From Collybia mongolica (taxonomy: Eukaryota; Basidiomycota; Agaricomycetes; Agaricales; Clitocybaceae), in assembly GCA_013420905.1 (NCBI GenBank), contig JAAXNY010000001.1, positions 434,001 to 498,000 of the forward strand: a stretch of 64,000 nucleotides of DNA, in the 5' to 3' direction. The stretch's first letter is position 1. The number at the start of each line of letters is the position of its first letter. The notes below the pieces were generated by a model, which was given only the letters and a program-made list of their open reading frames with translations, was not told the origin of the DNA and did no database searches. This document shows positions 35,469 to 49,130 of the stretch, one piece after another. The position numbers were made by a program, and so were the translations under genes.

Positions 35469-37971
35469 TCATCCATAGATATCATCAAGGTCTTCATCCT
35501 CATCCTCGTGCTCGTTCGAATCTGGGTACTCCCCATTGTTCTCACACCCTTCATCCCCATCATTGCTATCATCGTGCATATTAGGGCCACCGGCCCAGTC
35601 TTGAATTCTTGTGGGCCTGTTTGATTCAGGGTGATTCTCTAGCCAGTCCAGATCAATTGCATTCATTACAATTTTCTCATCAATCAGTTTCATTCTTGGG
35701 AGCGGAACATCGACGGGACGGCCTCGGACACGGGGATGGGGACCTGCCTTGCCACGATTCTCTTTCTCGGTTTGCTTTCGAATGATCATGATCTCTTTTT
35801 CCAAGGATTCGACCCACGCTTCAAACTGGAAATAATTCAAAGCTAAGCTAGACCATTCGCTAGATTGGTTAAGAAGTACACTCACAGTAGCTTCTCGATA
35901 TAGCGGTGGACGTGTTATCCATGGCTTTCGTGTTGAAGCCACGGGAACTTCGCATTCGTCGTCAATGTCCGTGTTTGGATCCAAGACCGGAGTCACATCT
36001 GATTCATCTGTTGACTGGTAAGCTGCTTTAAAGAACCAATCAGCACCCTTGCAGTGCCAGTTCTCGGTTTGAATGACTCTCAAACGCTCCTCCGCTTTCT
36101 GAACCATACGTTAGTAAGCTCATGCCTCAAAATAAATCTTCAACATACTCTAGCCTTCCTTTGTAAGCGACGATTCCTCTGTTTTCGAGTCTCTTCATCC
36201 TCCTCAGCCTCTTCCTCAGCATCAGATCCAAGGTTGGCCACCCGAACATGTTTCAAATAGGATGTTCGCAGATTTTTGAAAATGATCTCCATCCGGGACA
36301 ACAAAGCTGCATCAGATTTTTCTGCCAGGGACTCCTTTGTGAATGCCGGATAGACTTGCGTTGATTGTTGTTTGATCATTCGGATCATATGATTATGCCA
36401 AATTGTATTCCCGGCGAAGTTCGACTGCCAATCCGGTCGGATAAACTGTCCACCACCCATTTCACGGTCTTTTACAAAACCACCCCCACTCGGATGTGAC
36501 GGCATCTTTACCACATCCTTCGCTCGAGCTTTTGCTCCTAACCCCATTGCAATCAACATCGTTTTTCGGACAGCATTCTGCAACACCCTGGTAAGCATCT
36601 GTACAATAACCATCGTAGACGGCCCTCTTACATTAAAGCAGTTATCTCGTGGGATTCTCTTTGAGGGCCGAGATGCATCACCATCTTCCTCGCTATTGGT
36701 TCCAATCGCCTTCCCCCCTTCAAGTCTGTCCAACATTGTTTTAACCACCCCCTCAAGCATTTCGACCCGTTCAGTAAGTTGTCCAACTTGATCAAGGAGA
36801 GTACGCTTCTCATTCTTCAAATCTCGTATAATCGTAGCTTCTTGCTCCAGTTTTTCGAGGCGGCTCTGTACACTCTCCGAGGCGGACTCAAGCTGCATGA
36901 GCTTGTCCGTCACCTGCTTCGAAACTGTGGCTGGTTTTGAGGGTATAGTGGAAACGTCGCGTGAGAAGGGAATCATTTTTAGGTTGTTTGCTTGATTGGC
37001 TTTGGAAATGGTGCGGGATGATGAAATAGGTGCAGTGCGTGACTGTGCAGAAGTACGTGGTAGATCTCGAAAAGGACTCTCGCATGTGGATTGTATATTG
37101 ATGGCGGCTTTTTGACTTTTAGGAACAGTAAATGGAGAGGTGGAAGCTTGGCTGGAACTCAGATGTTCTCTACCAAAAGGAAGTCTGAATGGAGGGGGTG
37201 GATCCATCTGTCTATGGCGAGATGTAGAGTCAATTATGAAAGGTGAGCGGCTCCCAGTCGACGGAGCAAGTGAATTCCTGACAGACAATATCAATGTCTT
37301 TGTTTTAGGTGGCGTTCGAGGCGGCGCATCTCGCTGGGCAGCCCTAACAACGGATTTCTCGCGCTGCTGCGAAGGGGCCTTTTCGATTATAGCGCACTGT
37401 GACTGCATATAGCTGGTGTCATTTTGTGGTGGTTGGGCGACGGGGAAGGAAACCCAATCCACGGTCTATATATATCTGTAAGCACAATTTTTGATAGCAT
37501 ATTGAAAACTGACCGATTCTAGTACCTTAGGTTGAAGGGGAGATGGGCAAGACTGTTCGGGAGTAGGACTAAAGGCCGTTAATGGAGATGAGTTTGATGA
37601 CACAGTATGTTCATTTTGGGGATTATTGAGTGTTGTAGCTGATTCGAAGGAAATTTCAGAGAACAGAAGTCAAGGGAAGCCACTGTATGCACACCAAATG
37701 GATTTCTGAAGCCGAGAGCCTTTGCCCCAGCTGGATTTGCTTTTTTCTTCTTGGCAGCTGGGTTCTCATCTTGATTAGTTGGTCCTTTTTTCCTCTTGTT
37801 ACTGGCATCAGGTACTAATTTGCGCGTGAGCTCTACAGGCACCTTCCCCCCTTCCTCCGCTGTATATTGCCCTTTATTCGGTCGGGTGGAACGTCTGGTC
37901 AGTGGTGCATTTGAAGTAGGAGATATGAGGTCAGTGTGGGTGGGAGCTTCACATGCGTAAGTCTTGACCAT
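35469..37971 (-). CDS. coiled-coil partner protein of the transposon
   Basis: The gene lies wholly inside the element and ends 7 bp from the transposase stop codon. The start at 37969-37971 gives a basic, Lys-rich N-terminal region (NKRKKGPTNQDENPAAKKKK), possibly nuclear. After introns near 37462-37650 comes a Pro/Ser-rich segment. A predicted coiled coil follows (LESASESVQSRLEKLEQEA to VGQLTERVEMLEGVVKTMLD), then QTENWHCKGADWFFKAAYQS, RKPWITRPPLYR, HPRVRGRPVDVPLP and an acidic tail (EHEDEDEDLDDIYG). I recall similar proteins adjacent to this transposase type in other agaricomycetes, but cannot search here. It could be an accessory DNA-binding or tethering factor of the transposase, which is inference from position and composition. 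Confidence 0.68.
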
Positions 37972-38220
37972 GGTGCGATCTTGTATAACCTATACTTGTC
38001 GCGCCAATGCAAGTGAGATCGTGTGACGCGTTGAACGCGCCTGCCTCACGTGGCCATTGACATCTGAGTGTAAATATTATCAAAATTTTTATTTGGTTAT
38101 TATTCCACGACAATATTCAAGCAATACAGTTCAAATACAGCCCCTTTCTGACGAATATTAGCTGGCAGTTATTTCGAGAATATTCAAAGAATATTTGGCA
38201 AATACAACCCATATTAGCGG

Positions 38221-38256
38221 GATATTTGCCACATGTGATTTGGCCTGAAGTCCGGT
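38221..38256 (-). repeat. right terminal inverted repeat
   Basis: The reverse complement starts CACCGGACTTCAGGCC and ends GTGGCAAATAT, pairing with the left end at 31389-31424. It marks the outer edge of the 6.87-kb element. Confidence 0.85.
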
Positions 38257-40330
38257 GGCGCTGGCGAGGCTCATATTTTTATCTCTAGCTTCTGTATTCT
38301 TGGCGGTATATCCGGATAAGTCGTGATGCGCCTGGAATTATTTACAGGTTGCGTCACGATAATATTTGTCCAGGTTACCGGGACAGGTTTGTAAGCCCTA
38401 TGTGAAAACAAGGTAAAAAACGTGAATGATAAGCCGGAGAAGCCTTTTGAATTGGTGTGAGTTTGACACCGATGTTGATGCATATCGTAAACTATTGTCA
38501 GGCCTGTATGTCGAAAGATATTGGCTTTAAAAAATCCACCGTTAGCAAATGGTTAGTATGGCTGCGGTGTTAGTGCTAAGGTTTTAAACCTTTCTACAGC
38601 CAAGCTTTCTCGTAGACGCTTGGATTTACCATGAGTTTCACCAAACTATTCCGCTCTTGACGACCCTGAATCGAGGAGGCTTCCCAAAAATAGATTACGC
38701 GCCTTTGTTTTTTGTTTATTTATATCTGCTTATCAACACTCTCCGATGCCCCGCCGGCCCGAGAGTCGATCACTGCCGTCACGACGCTTCTTGCCAAGAA
38801 CATGTACCTTTTTCCATAATGACTTTTCTCACCTAGCTGCTAACTCGCAATCCATGCTGTTTATCTCGTTGACATGATGGAAACATAGGAAGACACCAGG
38901 TGGCTAAAATTGAATGCCATTCAGTTGTGTTAGCTAATGATCTAGTATTTGCTTATCTCTGGCCAATACCGACGCGTGCAATCTTTTGTGGATTCTGTTA
39001 CCCACCTTATCGACTGCAACATGTTAAAAGTCAATTCTTCGTAGGGTCTAGTGCGCCATTTAGATATTACTGTTGCCGCATGGAGATGAAATGTGTATGC
39101 TTTTTTTAGAATTTATCTTGTGGTATTTGATTTTGGAGTTCTCTGCCATCGCTGGAAAAGCTTGGCACCAGGTAAACCATTCAATGGACGAGCAGAAACA
39201 GGCTGAACCTTCGCAGAAGATATTAACTTTATCCTCTAGAGTACTTGTTTTAATGCCCATCAGCCAAGACATGTTAGAAGGCCCAATGGGATATAGCACA
39301 TTGAGCATCTGGGTTTACATTCCTTATCATAACTATCCGCAGTGTCTCCTCGTGTGTCCCGATTTCACCCTAAAGATGGCTTATCAACGGATGTCGTTAC
39401 GGTATAACAGTCCAAGGAAGCAATATACAAGATAAGAGTTATTTCTCCACTACTGAGGTTTCCCTGGTCTTTATCTTACCCCATCGACGATTGCCTTGAA
39501 CATGTTTGCTTTGCTCACGCCATAGGATCTTGTACCATCGCGAGGCGTATCAGGTCTGGATTCCGCATCAAATATTCATCTCACGCCATCAGATCCGCCG
39601 GCGTCAAGATCGGCGCCATTATTTGGCGAGTCACTAATGTCCCAACCGTGGTCTGCCGTTCGGGGCCGGGCGCAACGACATCGAGCGTGGGGGCTGGAGT
39701 TCCATACTGTACATACAGTATTGCTTACTATGCATGGTGGGAAATGAATGAATAATCAATTGACAGAATGACATGTCTGTACACTAGAACATTTAAATTT
39801 GTGCACAAGCGTCGGGTTCGAATTCGCTCTTCCTGATACGTTCCGCGTCTAGTATATCTCTCATTACGTGTTTCCTGGTAAAGATAGATCATGTCTTCAG
39901 AATAAATCTCACCGGCTGTCCGATACGGAATTCAGGCTTGCATGATCAAACGCGCCACTGACGGCGAAGATTCAACTAGCAGCGGAAAAGATACGCCGAT
40001 TAAATGGGGAAAAACAGCAGAATAATACGTGGCTATAGGCTAGCGATGAGTTATTCTACTATTTTTGATCAAAGGAACGGAGGAAGAGGAGCGTCGGCGA
40101 GCCGCGTGACCCGGAAAAAGGGTCTCGGCCGATCGGGGATAGCCATTTCGTATCCGAGAAGCCTCCGATTTGGGCCTGAACATATTGCTTTCAGAAAGAT
40201 AAGGAATGAAAGTGCGATAAGAAAAAAAGCTAAAGAGCAGCTCGTGAAAAAAAAAAAAGGGCATCCCGCCCTCTTCCATTTCCCTCCTCAAACACTTCCA
40301 CCACCACTACCACCATTTACAGCAACCACA
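38257..40330. other. gene-free stretch between transposon and GDH
   Basis: About 2 kb without a supported gene. The last part (about 40250-40330) is pyrimidine-rich, with repeated CCACCA units just before the GDH start, consistent with a promoter/5' UTR. Confidence 0.5.
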
Positions 40331-42150
<1,820 letters not shown>

Positions 42151-42970
42151 ATCTCCGGATGCGCCGCTCCTCGCTACCCACACGTCATGAGGGCGCACGT
42201 ACGATCCTTGGGCGGGTGGGGCGATTCTGCGGTGGCTATGACGGATATGAGGATGACAGGAAAGAGAGCTCGCCGCGAGCTCATAATGTATTTGTTATGC
42301 ACCCTATGCAGGGAGGGACGGTAGGGACCGTGTGTCCGGCGCGTCGTTTTATCAACCTACGCCCGCCGCCACTGTACAATCTATTACAGACATACCCTAC
42401 CCACCGACCACTCCGCGTTGATACCATATAATATTTTTTTTGTATCGTTTTCACTGTATTGTTGTTGTAGCACATTTTGCATACCACTGGTATAGAAATT
42501 ATCTATCATGATATTCTCTCCAATGATTGGAAGCGGTGTTATCTTGGCCCGGTAACAATTTGGCAAACGCCGTCACCGCGGCGGTGCCTTTAGAGTGCAA
42601 CGCGTGGCTGTCACGTGATATTATGACTCAGCACAAAGGGCTACCGCCAAGCACAACCAAACTTGTTAAACTTCCCTTTTTGGCAATACAGAATATCACT
42701 ACCAACGTTGAGCAATTACTGACGATATTTGCAGATGGCCTTTTATTTTCATTGTGTGGGTAAGCTCGGGACACCGACTGTGCATAATGAATGACTCACC
42801 ATTATGCAGGGCAGGATTCATTGGGAGAAGCCAAATATCGCACAATTGAAAAACAATAGACAATGAACAAAAGGAAAATGTGGCCCTTGTCCATGTTGTT
42901 GCTACCGACGGCACCGCTCACTCCTTCAACTTAAACCACGACATTCGCGCTGTAACGAACCGTCGTTGCA
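42151..42970. other. intergenic region downstream of GDH
   Basis: It contains the GDH 3' UTR and the promoter of the next gene. AT-rich runs lie near 42430-42480. No gene seen. Confidence 0.5.
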
Positions 42971-45817
42971 ATGCTCACGACATTTCTTGCGATTTTTGCG
43001 CTTTCGACATTAACATGTACGTATTTCTGTCTATTTGATGGGTTGTGGAGATTCTTATATTCTTGCAGCTTCTCAGAATCTTTCTCCAATCGTAGTTTGC
43101 GTGCCAGGACAATGTTTGCAGGGATATTCGAACACGACAAGTGCGTAGTAGTTTGAATTTCAGTGTGGTAATCACTAACAAAACTTCTCGTCAACAGTGG
43201 GCGCCACACTATCGGCGCCTGGCGCTGCCACCAAGATTCATCTTCTACCGGGACAATACGCTTCCAACACCAACCCCCAGCTACTTCACGACATGCTAAC
43301 CTCATCATCTGCATCACTATCGCCATCACCAGGCTTTAATGCATCATTATCATTACCTATTAATTTGACTCTCGAACCAGGGCTCGCAATCTACGCAGAG
43401 GCACTGTACTCTGGTCAATCCGGGTTCACGCAACTCCCCTCCACCACTTCAGTCAACTCCTCAACTCCTCTTACTGCGAAGTCCCTTGCACTTTCATTGA
43501 GTATCTGGATTGCAGCAAATACCGGTTCGCCGAACAAGCGGATCATCATCTGGGACTCTGTGCCCGACGTCGACGAACTCGGACTCGGAAGCTCGGGGTC
43601 CCTCTCACTGATTGATATCCAATCATCAGCGTGTTCGCCTCCGTGTGCGGGCTCGGGGGTCTGCTCAGCCTCTGGGACTTGCCAATGCGCACCTGGATTC
43701 ACTGGGTCGTCGTGCGAATCGTGTGCGGCTGGTTTCTTTGGTCCCGAGTGCAAGGCTTGTCCAGATAATTGCATAACGTGCGACGAAGGTATCACGGGGA
43801 CTGGGAGGTGTGTGAAACCAATTGTGGCCAACGCCCCCGAGAAGTGTAACTGCGTCAACGGGGTGTGTGGCACCAATGGACAGTGTGCCTGTAATGCCGG
43901 GTTCACTGTGGGTGATGACGGGAAGGCGTGTGCGAAATGTTCTGCTGGGTTTTTCTTGACGTCCACGGGTGACTGTAAAGGTGGGTTTGGTGGCATTACA
44001 TTATCGTTGGCCAGGGTTGACAGTTTTTTTCGTAGTTTGCCAGCTCGGGTGTAACCAATGCGAAGACGGGACTGGGGTGTGCATTGCATGCAAGACCGGG
44101 TTTTCTCAAGACCCAAATGACCGGACGAAGTGCATTCCGCCCAAATCAGCCACCTCAACGGGCCAGGTGTGCCCAGACGGGAGTTTCGGCAATGGGGAGT
44201 CGTGTGCACCCTGCGCGCCGTCCTGCGAGACGTGCACAGGAGGGACGTCAAACGACTGCATTATCTGCGGGTCCGGGCGGTACTCGTTCAACGGGGCGTG
44301 CGTGGGCACGAACGGGGACGGTGTCTGCGAGGGTTCTGCTTTGATTGCGGATAACATTAAGCATGAGTGTGATAGTGAGTCGACAGTGGAGTGACTTTTG
44401 ATATGAGTTGCTGATAATGGATTGATAGGCTGTGGAGCAAAGTGCACATCATGCAAGATTCCGAATTTCAGCGTGGCATCGACGGTGGATCAGGTGCAAT
44501 GCACTGGCTGCTTGCCTGGGTTCTTCCTCTCCGGTGGCAAGTGCGTTGAAAGCTGTCCATCCGGGACATTTGTATCGCCACAGGACAACCTCACTTGTAC
44601 CCGTAAGCTCGACTCCCACCCACTCCACACTACCTAATACTCAATTTGACTTATTAGCCTGTGACTCCTCGTGTGGAACGTGCGCAGGATCGGCCAATTT
44701 CTGCCTGACATGTTCATCAAACCAACTCGCGTCCGACGGGAAATGCGTCTCCTCCTGCCCCTCAAACACTTTCTCGTCATCAGGATCCTGTCTCAGCTGC
44801 CACGGAGACTGCGGCAGCTGCTCTGGTGGGGCGTTTAACCAATGCACGAGTTGCTCCCCAGATCGACCCGTGCTCCTGAACGGCCGGTGTCTCCCGACAT
44901 GCAGCAAATCACAGTACTTCGACTCTACCTCATCCTCCTGCCAAGCATGTGACTCCAGCTGCTCGAGCTGCAAAGGGGCAGGCCCCAGCAACTGCCTCGC
45001 GTGCTCCAGCTCGAGCCAGGTGCTCCGCGGGGGTTCCTGCGTGGGGGCAAACTGCCAAGGCAGCTCAAACGTCATTGCCGGGCTTGGCGCCTGCTTATCC
45101 GAGCTCGTCAGCGTCCCCCAGCCATCCGGGACGAATACTCCCGCACCGCTCCCCTCAATAACGGGCCTGACGACACCCACGAAGGGCAACGGCCGCGCGC
45201 CGCTCGAGTGGTGGCAGATCCTCCTCATGGCGCTCGGGTGTGCGTTCATCTTCCTCGTGATCATCTGGCTCTGCCGCCGCCGCGCGCGGAAACAGCGCGC
45301 GAAGCGCACGGAGATGTTCGCGACCACCCCTGGGTACAACCGCGCGCGCCCGAGCGGCTGGCGCTGGCGGCTTGTCCGGCTTGGCGAGAAGTTGTTTGGC
45401 CATAGGCGGAGTCGCCGCGTGCCGATAGTCGTTGTTTCCGGGGAGAGTGAGGCGGTGAAGATGAGGACGCTGCGGGCGGCAGAGGAGGCGCGTGGGGTGG
45501 AGCATGAGGAGGATATGGTCAAGCTCATTGGGGAGTACCAGTACCCGTCCCGCGCATCGTCGCCCCAGCCACAGCCACAGCCACGGGAGCACCAAAGTCG
45601 CGGCAAGACGGTGGATCGTAGGCCGCTCAGCGATGCGAGCCAGTTGTCTGCGCCGTCGATGTACTCGCAGATGACGGGGGTGCCGAGGAAGGCTCCGGAG
45701 CCGAGGCAACCGCTGCGACAGAAGGATCTGACATCTAGGTTCTCTGCGAGCACGTATGGGCTTCCGGAAAACCTACCGACGGCCCCTGGTGAGAGGAAGA
45801 ACCCGTTCTGGAAATAA
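42971..45817 (+). CDS. cysteine-rich (furin/EGF-like repeat) single-pass membrane protein
   Basis: The start at 42971 yields a hydrophobic signal peptide (MLTTFLAIFALSTLT). Two introns follow closely, then an Asn-glycosylation-rich ectodomain of about 150 residues. More than ten cysteine-rich repeats of the growth-factor-receptor/furin type come next (for example CQCAPGFTGSSCESC, CPDNCITCDEG, CAPSCETCTGG, CDSSCGTCAGSANFCLTC, CHGDCGSCSGG). After a short Ser/Pro stalk a single transmembrane segment reads WWQILLMALGCAFIFLVIIW and is followed by a strongly basic stop-transfer stretch (CRRRARKQRAKR). A ~170-residue cytosolic tail ends RKNPFWK. The last exon is markedly richer in G+C than the first half. 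It resembles fungal proteins annotated as insulin-like growth-factor-binding or furin-repeat proteins. There is no kinase or protease domain, so the function is unknown; a cell-surface sensor or adhesive role is only a guess. Confidence 0.86.
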
Positions 45818-46389
45818 GGGTTCTATTTCTCCGTTTTTTCTTCAGTTGTTTCTTTCTTTCCCTTATTACCTCTTCGTTAGATATACTCCCTATCTGGACT
45901 TTTGGTGGCGACTGCATTATTACTTACGAGCATAACGATGACATTCACGCCCTCACTCTCTTTCATGGACTTACTACATCGCATACTCTCATTGTTTCTT
46001 ACACTCATCTAGCATTATCATTATGAACTTACCTTACGTACTATACCTACTAGATACCATATTGTAGTTTATAACGTCTCATCTCCAATGGATATACATT
46101 TAAATCCTGGGCCGTCTTGCCATACACTTAAACGCTTGAATATCATTGCAAACGTAGTATTGGTCCTACTGTGATGGGTGTAAACACACCTATGGTTAAG
46201 TATGAACGTACATAATTGTCAATATAATACAAGTGAAGGCTTGCAGTTCCTCACCTCGACGTAGGAGGTCAACCGCCCTGGCTTGGTCTCACCCACTGGC
46301 ATAGATTGCGAATTTCCTGGTTTAATCGGTGTTGTGTATACATAGTATACGTGTTAGGGAATATCAATGCACGTGGCTATCTAGTAGCT
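45818..46389. other. intergenic region
   Basis: T-rich 3' UTR-like sequence follows the membrane-protein gene. Nothing else recognised. Confidence 0.45.
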
Positions 46390-48640
46390 TTGCCCTGCCT
46401 CCTTGTTGAAATGTTGCCTGACCTTGCAATGTCTGCCGATGCATCTTGAGTTTCAAGAAGATCATAAACGCCCTCAATAGCAACGATGTGCCAGCTCCGT
46501 TCGATATACTTCACCAGATCGGCTTCCTCACTGATCTCAGAAGCCTAGGCTGTCATTGCACTCATCTTTCGACGGAGATTGACCAACCGGTCAAACCAGT
46601 TACGCCAAACCGGGATTGCTTGCCATATGACAACATTGGGTTTCGCTAACATCGGTGGTCCGCCGTCAAGGCTAAGGATGTTGTTCCTGGCGAGCCAACG
46701 ATCGGCCTAGGAACCGGCGATGTTATCCCTCCATATCGTACAGGGCATGTTGTGAATGTTGAACAACACTGCCCAAAGTGTCGTATGAAGAATGTCTCCA
46801 AATCATTCATTGGCGACTGCGTAAGAACGGCGGCCAGTGTCGTCCACCCGTCGACAGTCTTGTTTAGTCCTCGTTGGGGTTATCATACATGGTCATCAGG
46901 AGAGTATCAGACATAAATTCCGTTGTCCCCTGCAATGCCGTGAAATCTTGTAGTCAGGTATGCTTGTGGACTTACCAATCTCTCCCCTTTGGTTTCTTTG
47001 TTGTTCCAGTTCGCGAACAAATCAGGCCACTTGAGGGACATATCGCCAGCGATGCAGGTGTTTCCAATACCCATATATCGAAGTAAGGTCTCTAAACGTG
47101 TCTCTTTCTCGTCACTCCCTGGGTCTTGTAAAGCAGTGGCCAAAACAGGGATCGGGTTGGCTAAAGTGGGGGCGCGGGCAGAGAGTATATCGTCAACTAT
47201 ACTTGCCTTTTTGAACAAGTCGGAAATATTGAAAGGTTTCCTGTTCTCCGAGGCCAATAACATCAGAGCATTGCCGATGCTAACGTCACGGTGTAGATAT
47301 CCCATTTGATACATATTGAGCCATCCTAAGAAGATCGGAACTTCAGAACAGCAGGAGAGCGAGACATTTTACCTAGCATGGAGTGCAAGGTAGCTCCAAA
47401 CAGCCCCCACGTAGATGGCGCAGCTAAGAGACTTTCACCCTCCATCTCAGATAACAGACGAGTAAAACATCGGGGCTCGGGGCACGGGGCGACCACTCCT
47501 AAAAATGTTCCAGTGGCGGCCGATTGCCTCGTCAACGTTTTGGGGAAGATATAAATGAGTCGTGATTCTGTCATTATGACCATATACGGCCTCCCAGGAC
47601 ATGGCTAACGTGAGGATTCCAAATTCGTCAGACATTCCCAAAAACATTTCGGGCTCAATATCTTTCCGTGAGTCCTCTTGCCAGGAAGATTTCAGCACAG
47701 CCTTCGAAAGTTGACTGAGACTGTGGCCTTGCTTGAATCGTGCGCTATATGGGACGTGGTATAGGGGCCGATAGCTCTGTAATGACTCTACAATAGAGCG
47801 AGGTGCGATTAGTGGTGGTAGTGTAACACAATTTTGCAGTTTAGGTGCGGAGATGTAAGCTTCTACGCGGCGCATCGGGCAGGGGTCGGTTCTCCGATGA
47901 CGATGATATATTATGTCCGGTATTTGAAGAAGACTGAGATGAGGGGCTGATGACGGGATCTTCTTGCAAACGACAAACGCGGGCAACATGAGTGGCACGG
48001 CCTCTCACGCATATAGAGTGATGCAAAGGACTAGCGACAGTCCATCTTTCCCCTAATTTGTCATTATTCCTGCTCGGGAAGATCCATCCGGCACTGTTGT
48101 GAGATGGCACGAACCCAACGTGAGCAGGCCGTATCCATAAAAGCATGGTAACAAGTTGACGAAGTCTTATTGACCGTTCCGTGTTGTAAGCGCCAGGCTT
48201 TCGGACGATGACAGGCCACTACGATGAAACGACAGAAAATGTGCTTCCGAAGCCAGGTGGTTATAGCCCACAACCAAGGAAAATGCCCGCGTAGGGCACG
48301 CACCAAACAGACATCGCGCGTATGCGGCTGTTTACTCAACGAGTTCGGACCCATCGCCTGAAACGTCTCCTGGATAAGATATTTGATTGAGGAATGATCC
48401 ATATCTCGGACACCACCAGGCTCGCTCCGGTGTTTTTCCTATCAAGCTGTCGATATCGGTATTCGTGCCTCCATAAAAGCCAGGCTTGAGGGGGGCAGCA
48501 CCATTGATCTTGTCTCCCGTTTCGTGGTTGTAGGTCATAAACACGAGATTTTTGTGGTATCTCTCTGAGAGCTGTGGTGCACTTGGGAAAGTGTTCAAGG
48601 TGTCATGGCCTATTTTGATGCAGTCGTTTAGTAACGACAA
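46390..48640 (-). pseudogene. fungal-type protein kinase (second subfamily), decayed
   Basis: Fragments in order match the agaricomycete fungal-type kinase family: RYHKNLVFMTYNHETGD, WWCPRYGSFLNQ, CLFGACPTRAFSLVVGYNH, FLSFHRSGLSSS, PEMFLGMSDEFGI, LYLPQNVDEAIGRHW, the catalytic loop GYLHRDVSIGNALML, GNTCIAGDMSLKW, GTTEFMSDTLLMT and, further on, DDLETFFYTTLWAVLFNI. Lesions include an in-frame TAA after the segment TTRNGQ (48167-48169) and a TAG in the C-lobe (46707-46709). Frame changes lie between 48100 and 47998. The HRD and the DGD-like metal motif (AGDMS) survive, so decay looks recent. An upstream open frame (48846-49079, minus) starting MNEFPMQIRMEYCC might be its N-terminal exon. This copy is not a duplicate of FunK1 copies A and B. 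Confidence 0.75.
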
Positions 48641-49130
48641 AAATGCTCGTGATATTCATATTCTCCCCTGTTCGCTGGCCATGCGATGTGTGAGGAGCCC
48701 TTTTCATTGGATATTTCGCGCCGGAGGTCATCAGAATCCGTGTTTGAGTCGCTTTGAGGCTTCGGTAAAGGCCTTCCTCATGAAATGCTTGTCGACTTCA
48801 AACTGAAAGTCTTTTCTGCGAGGTTTCACTTTGATGTAAAAGTTTTTAACTTTCCTGGGGGATAGTATCCGAATAAGCGTATTCGGTTGGAACTGGCCAC
48901 GTTTGCCGTCCAATTTCCTCTCTGAGGGACATGTTGTTTTCCGCCTTGTCGCGCTTGAGGCTTGAAGTGTGAGATGGGAAGATGGAAAAGGCGGCCCGGC
49001 CTGGTCCCGACGTTCCGGATTCACAACAAAATTCTTTACAACAGTACTCCATTCGAATTTGCATCGGAAATTCATTCATACAATCAGTAAGCCTTTAAAT
49101 CGCAGGGGACGCATAACATCCGAATCCTCA
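48641..49130. other. region between kinase relic and reductase gene
   Basis: It holds overlapping minus-strand frames (48731-49075 and 48846-49079) that may be N-terminal remains of the kinase, plus the short promoter of the plus-strand reductase starting at 49131. Confidence 0.4.

Larger units (their letters stand above)
31389..38256. mobile_element. Tnp2-like DNA transposon with inverted termini and two convergent genes
   Basis: The two ends form an imperfect inverted repeat beginning CACCGGACTTC and continuing with GGCCAAATCA, with 32 of 36 positions matching. They enclose a transposase-like gene (31623-35461, plus) and a coiled-coil partner gene (35469-37971, minus). AT-rich subterminal zones on both sides repeat motifs such as CTGTATT and TTTGCCA. 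Total length is 6,868 bp. I could not identify an exact target-site duplication. The near match CGATGCTCA (31382-31390) versus CGAGGCTCA (38264-38272) is suggestive only, because it does not abut both termini. No disabling lesion was noticed in either gene, so the copy may be recent. Confidence 0.82.

Noticed and set aside
39073..39435. 120-codon plus-strand frame between transposon and GDH
   Set aside because: Overlapped by a minus-strand frame, no recognisable domain, no plausible introns or neighbours supporting it.
39820..39850. Possible tRNA T-arm (gggttcgaattcgc)
   Set aside because: The required stem after the loop does not pair, and no acceptor, D or anticodon arm is found upstream.
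46446..46649. 67-codon plus-strand frame
   Set aside because: It lies opposite the C-lobe remains of the decayed kinase and has no features of its own.
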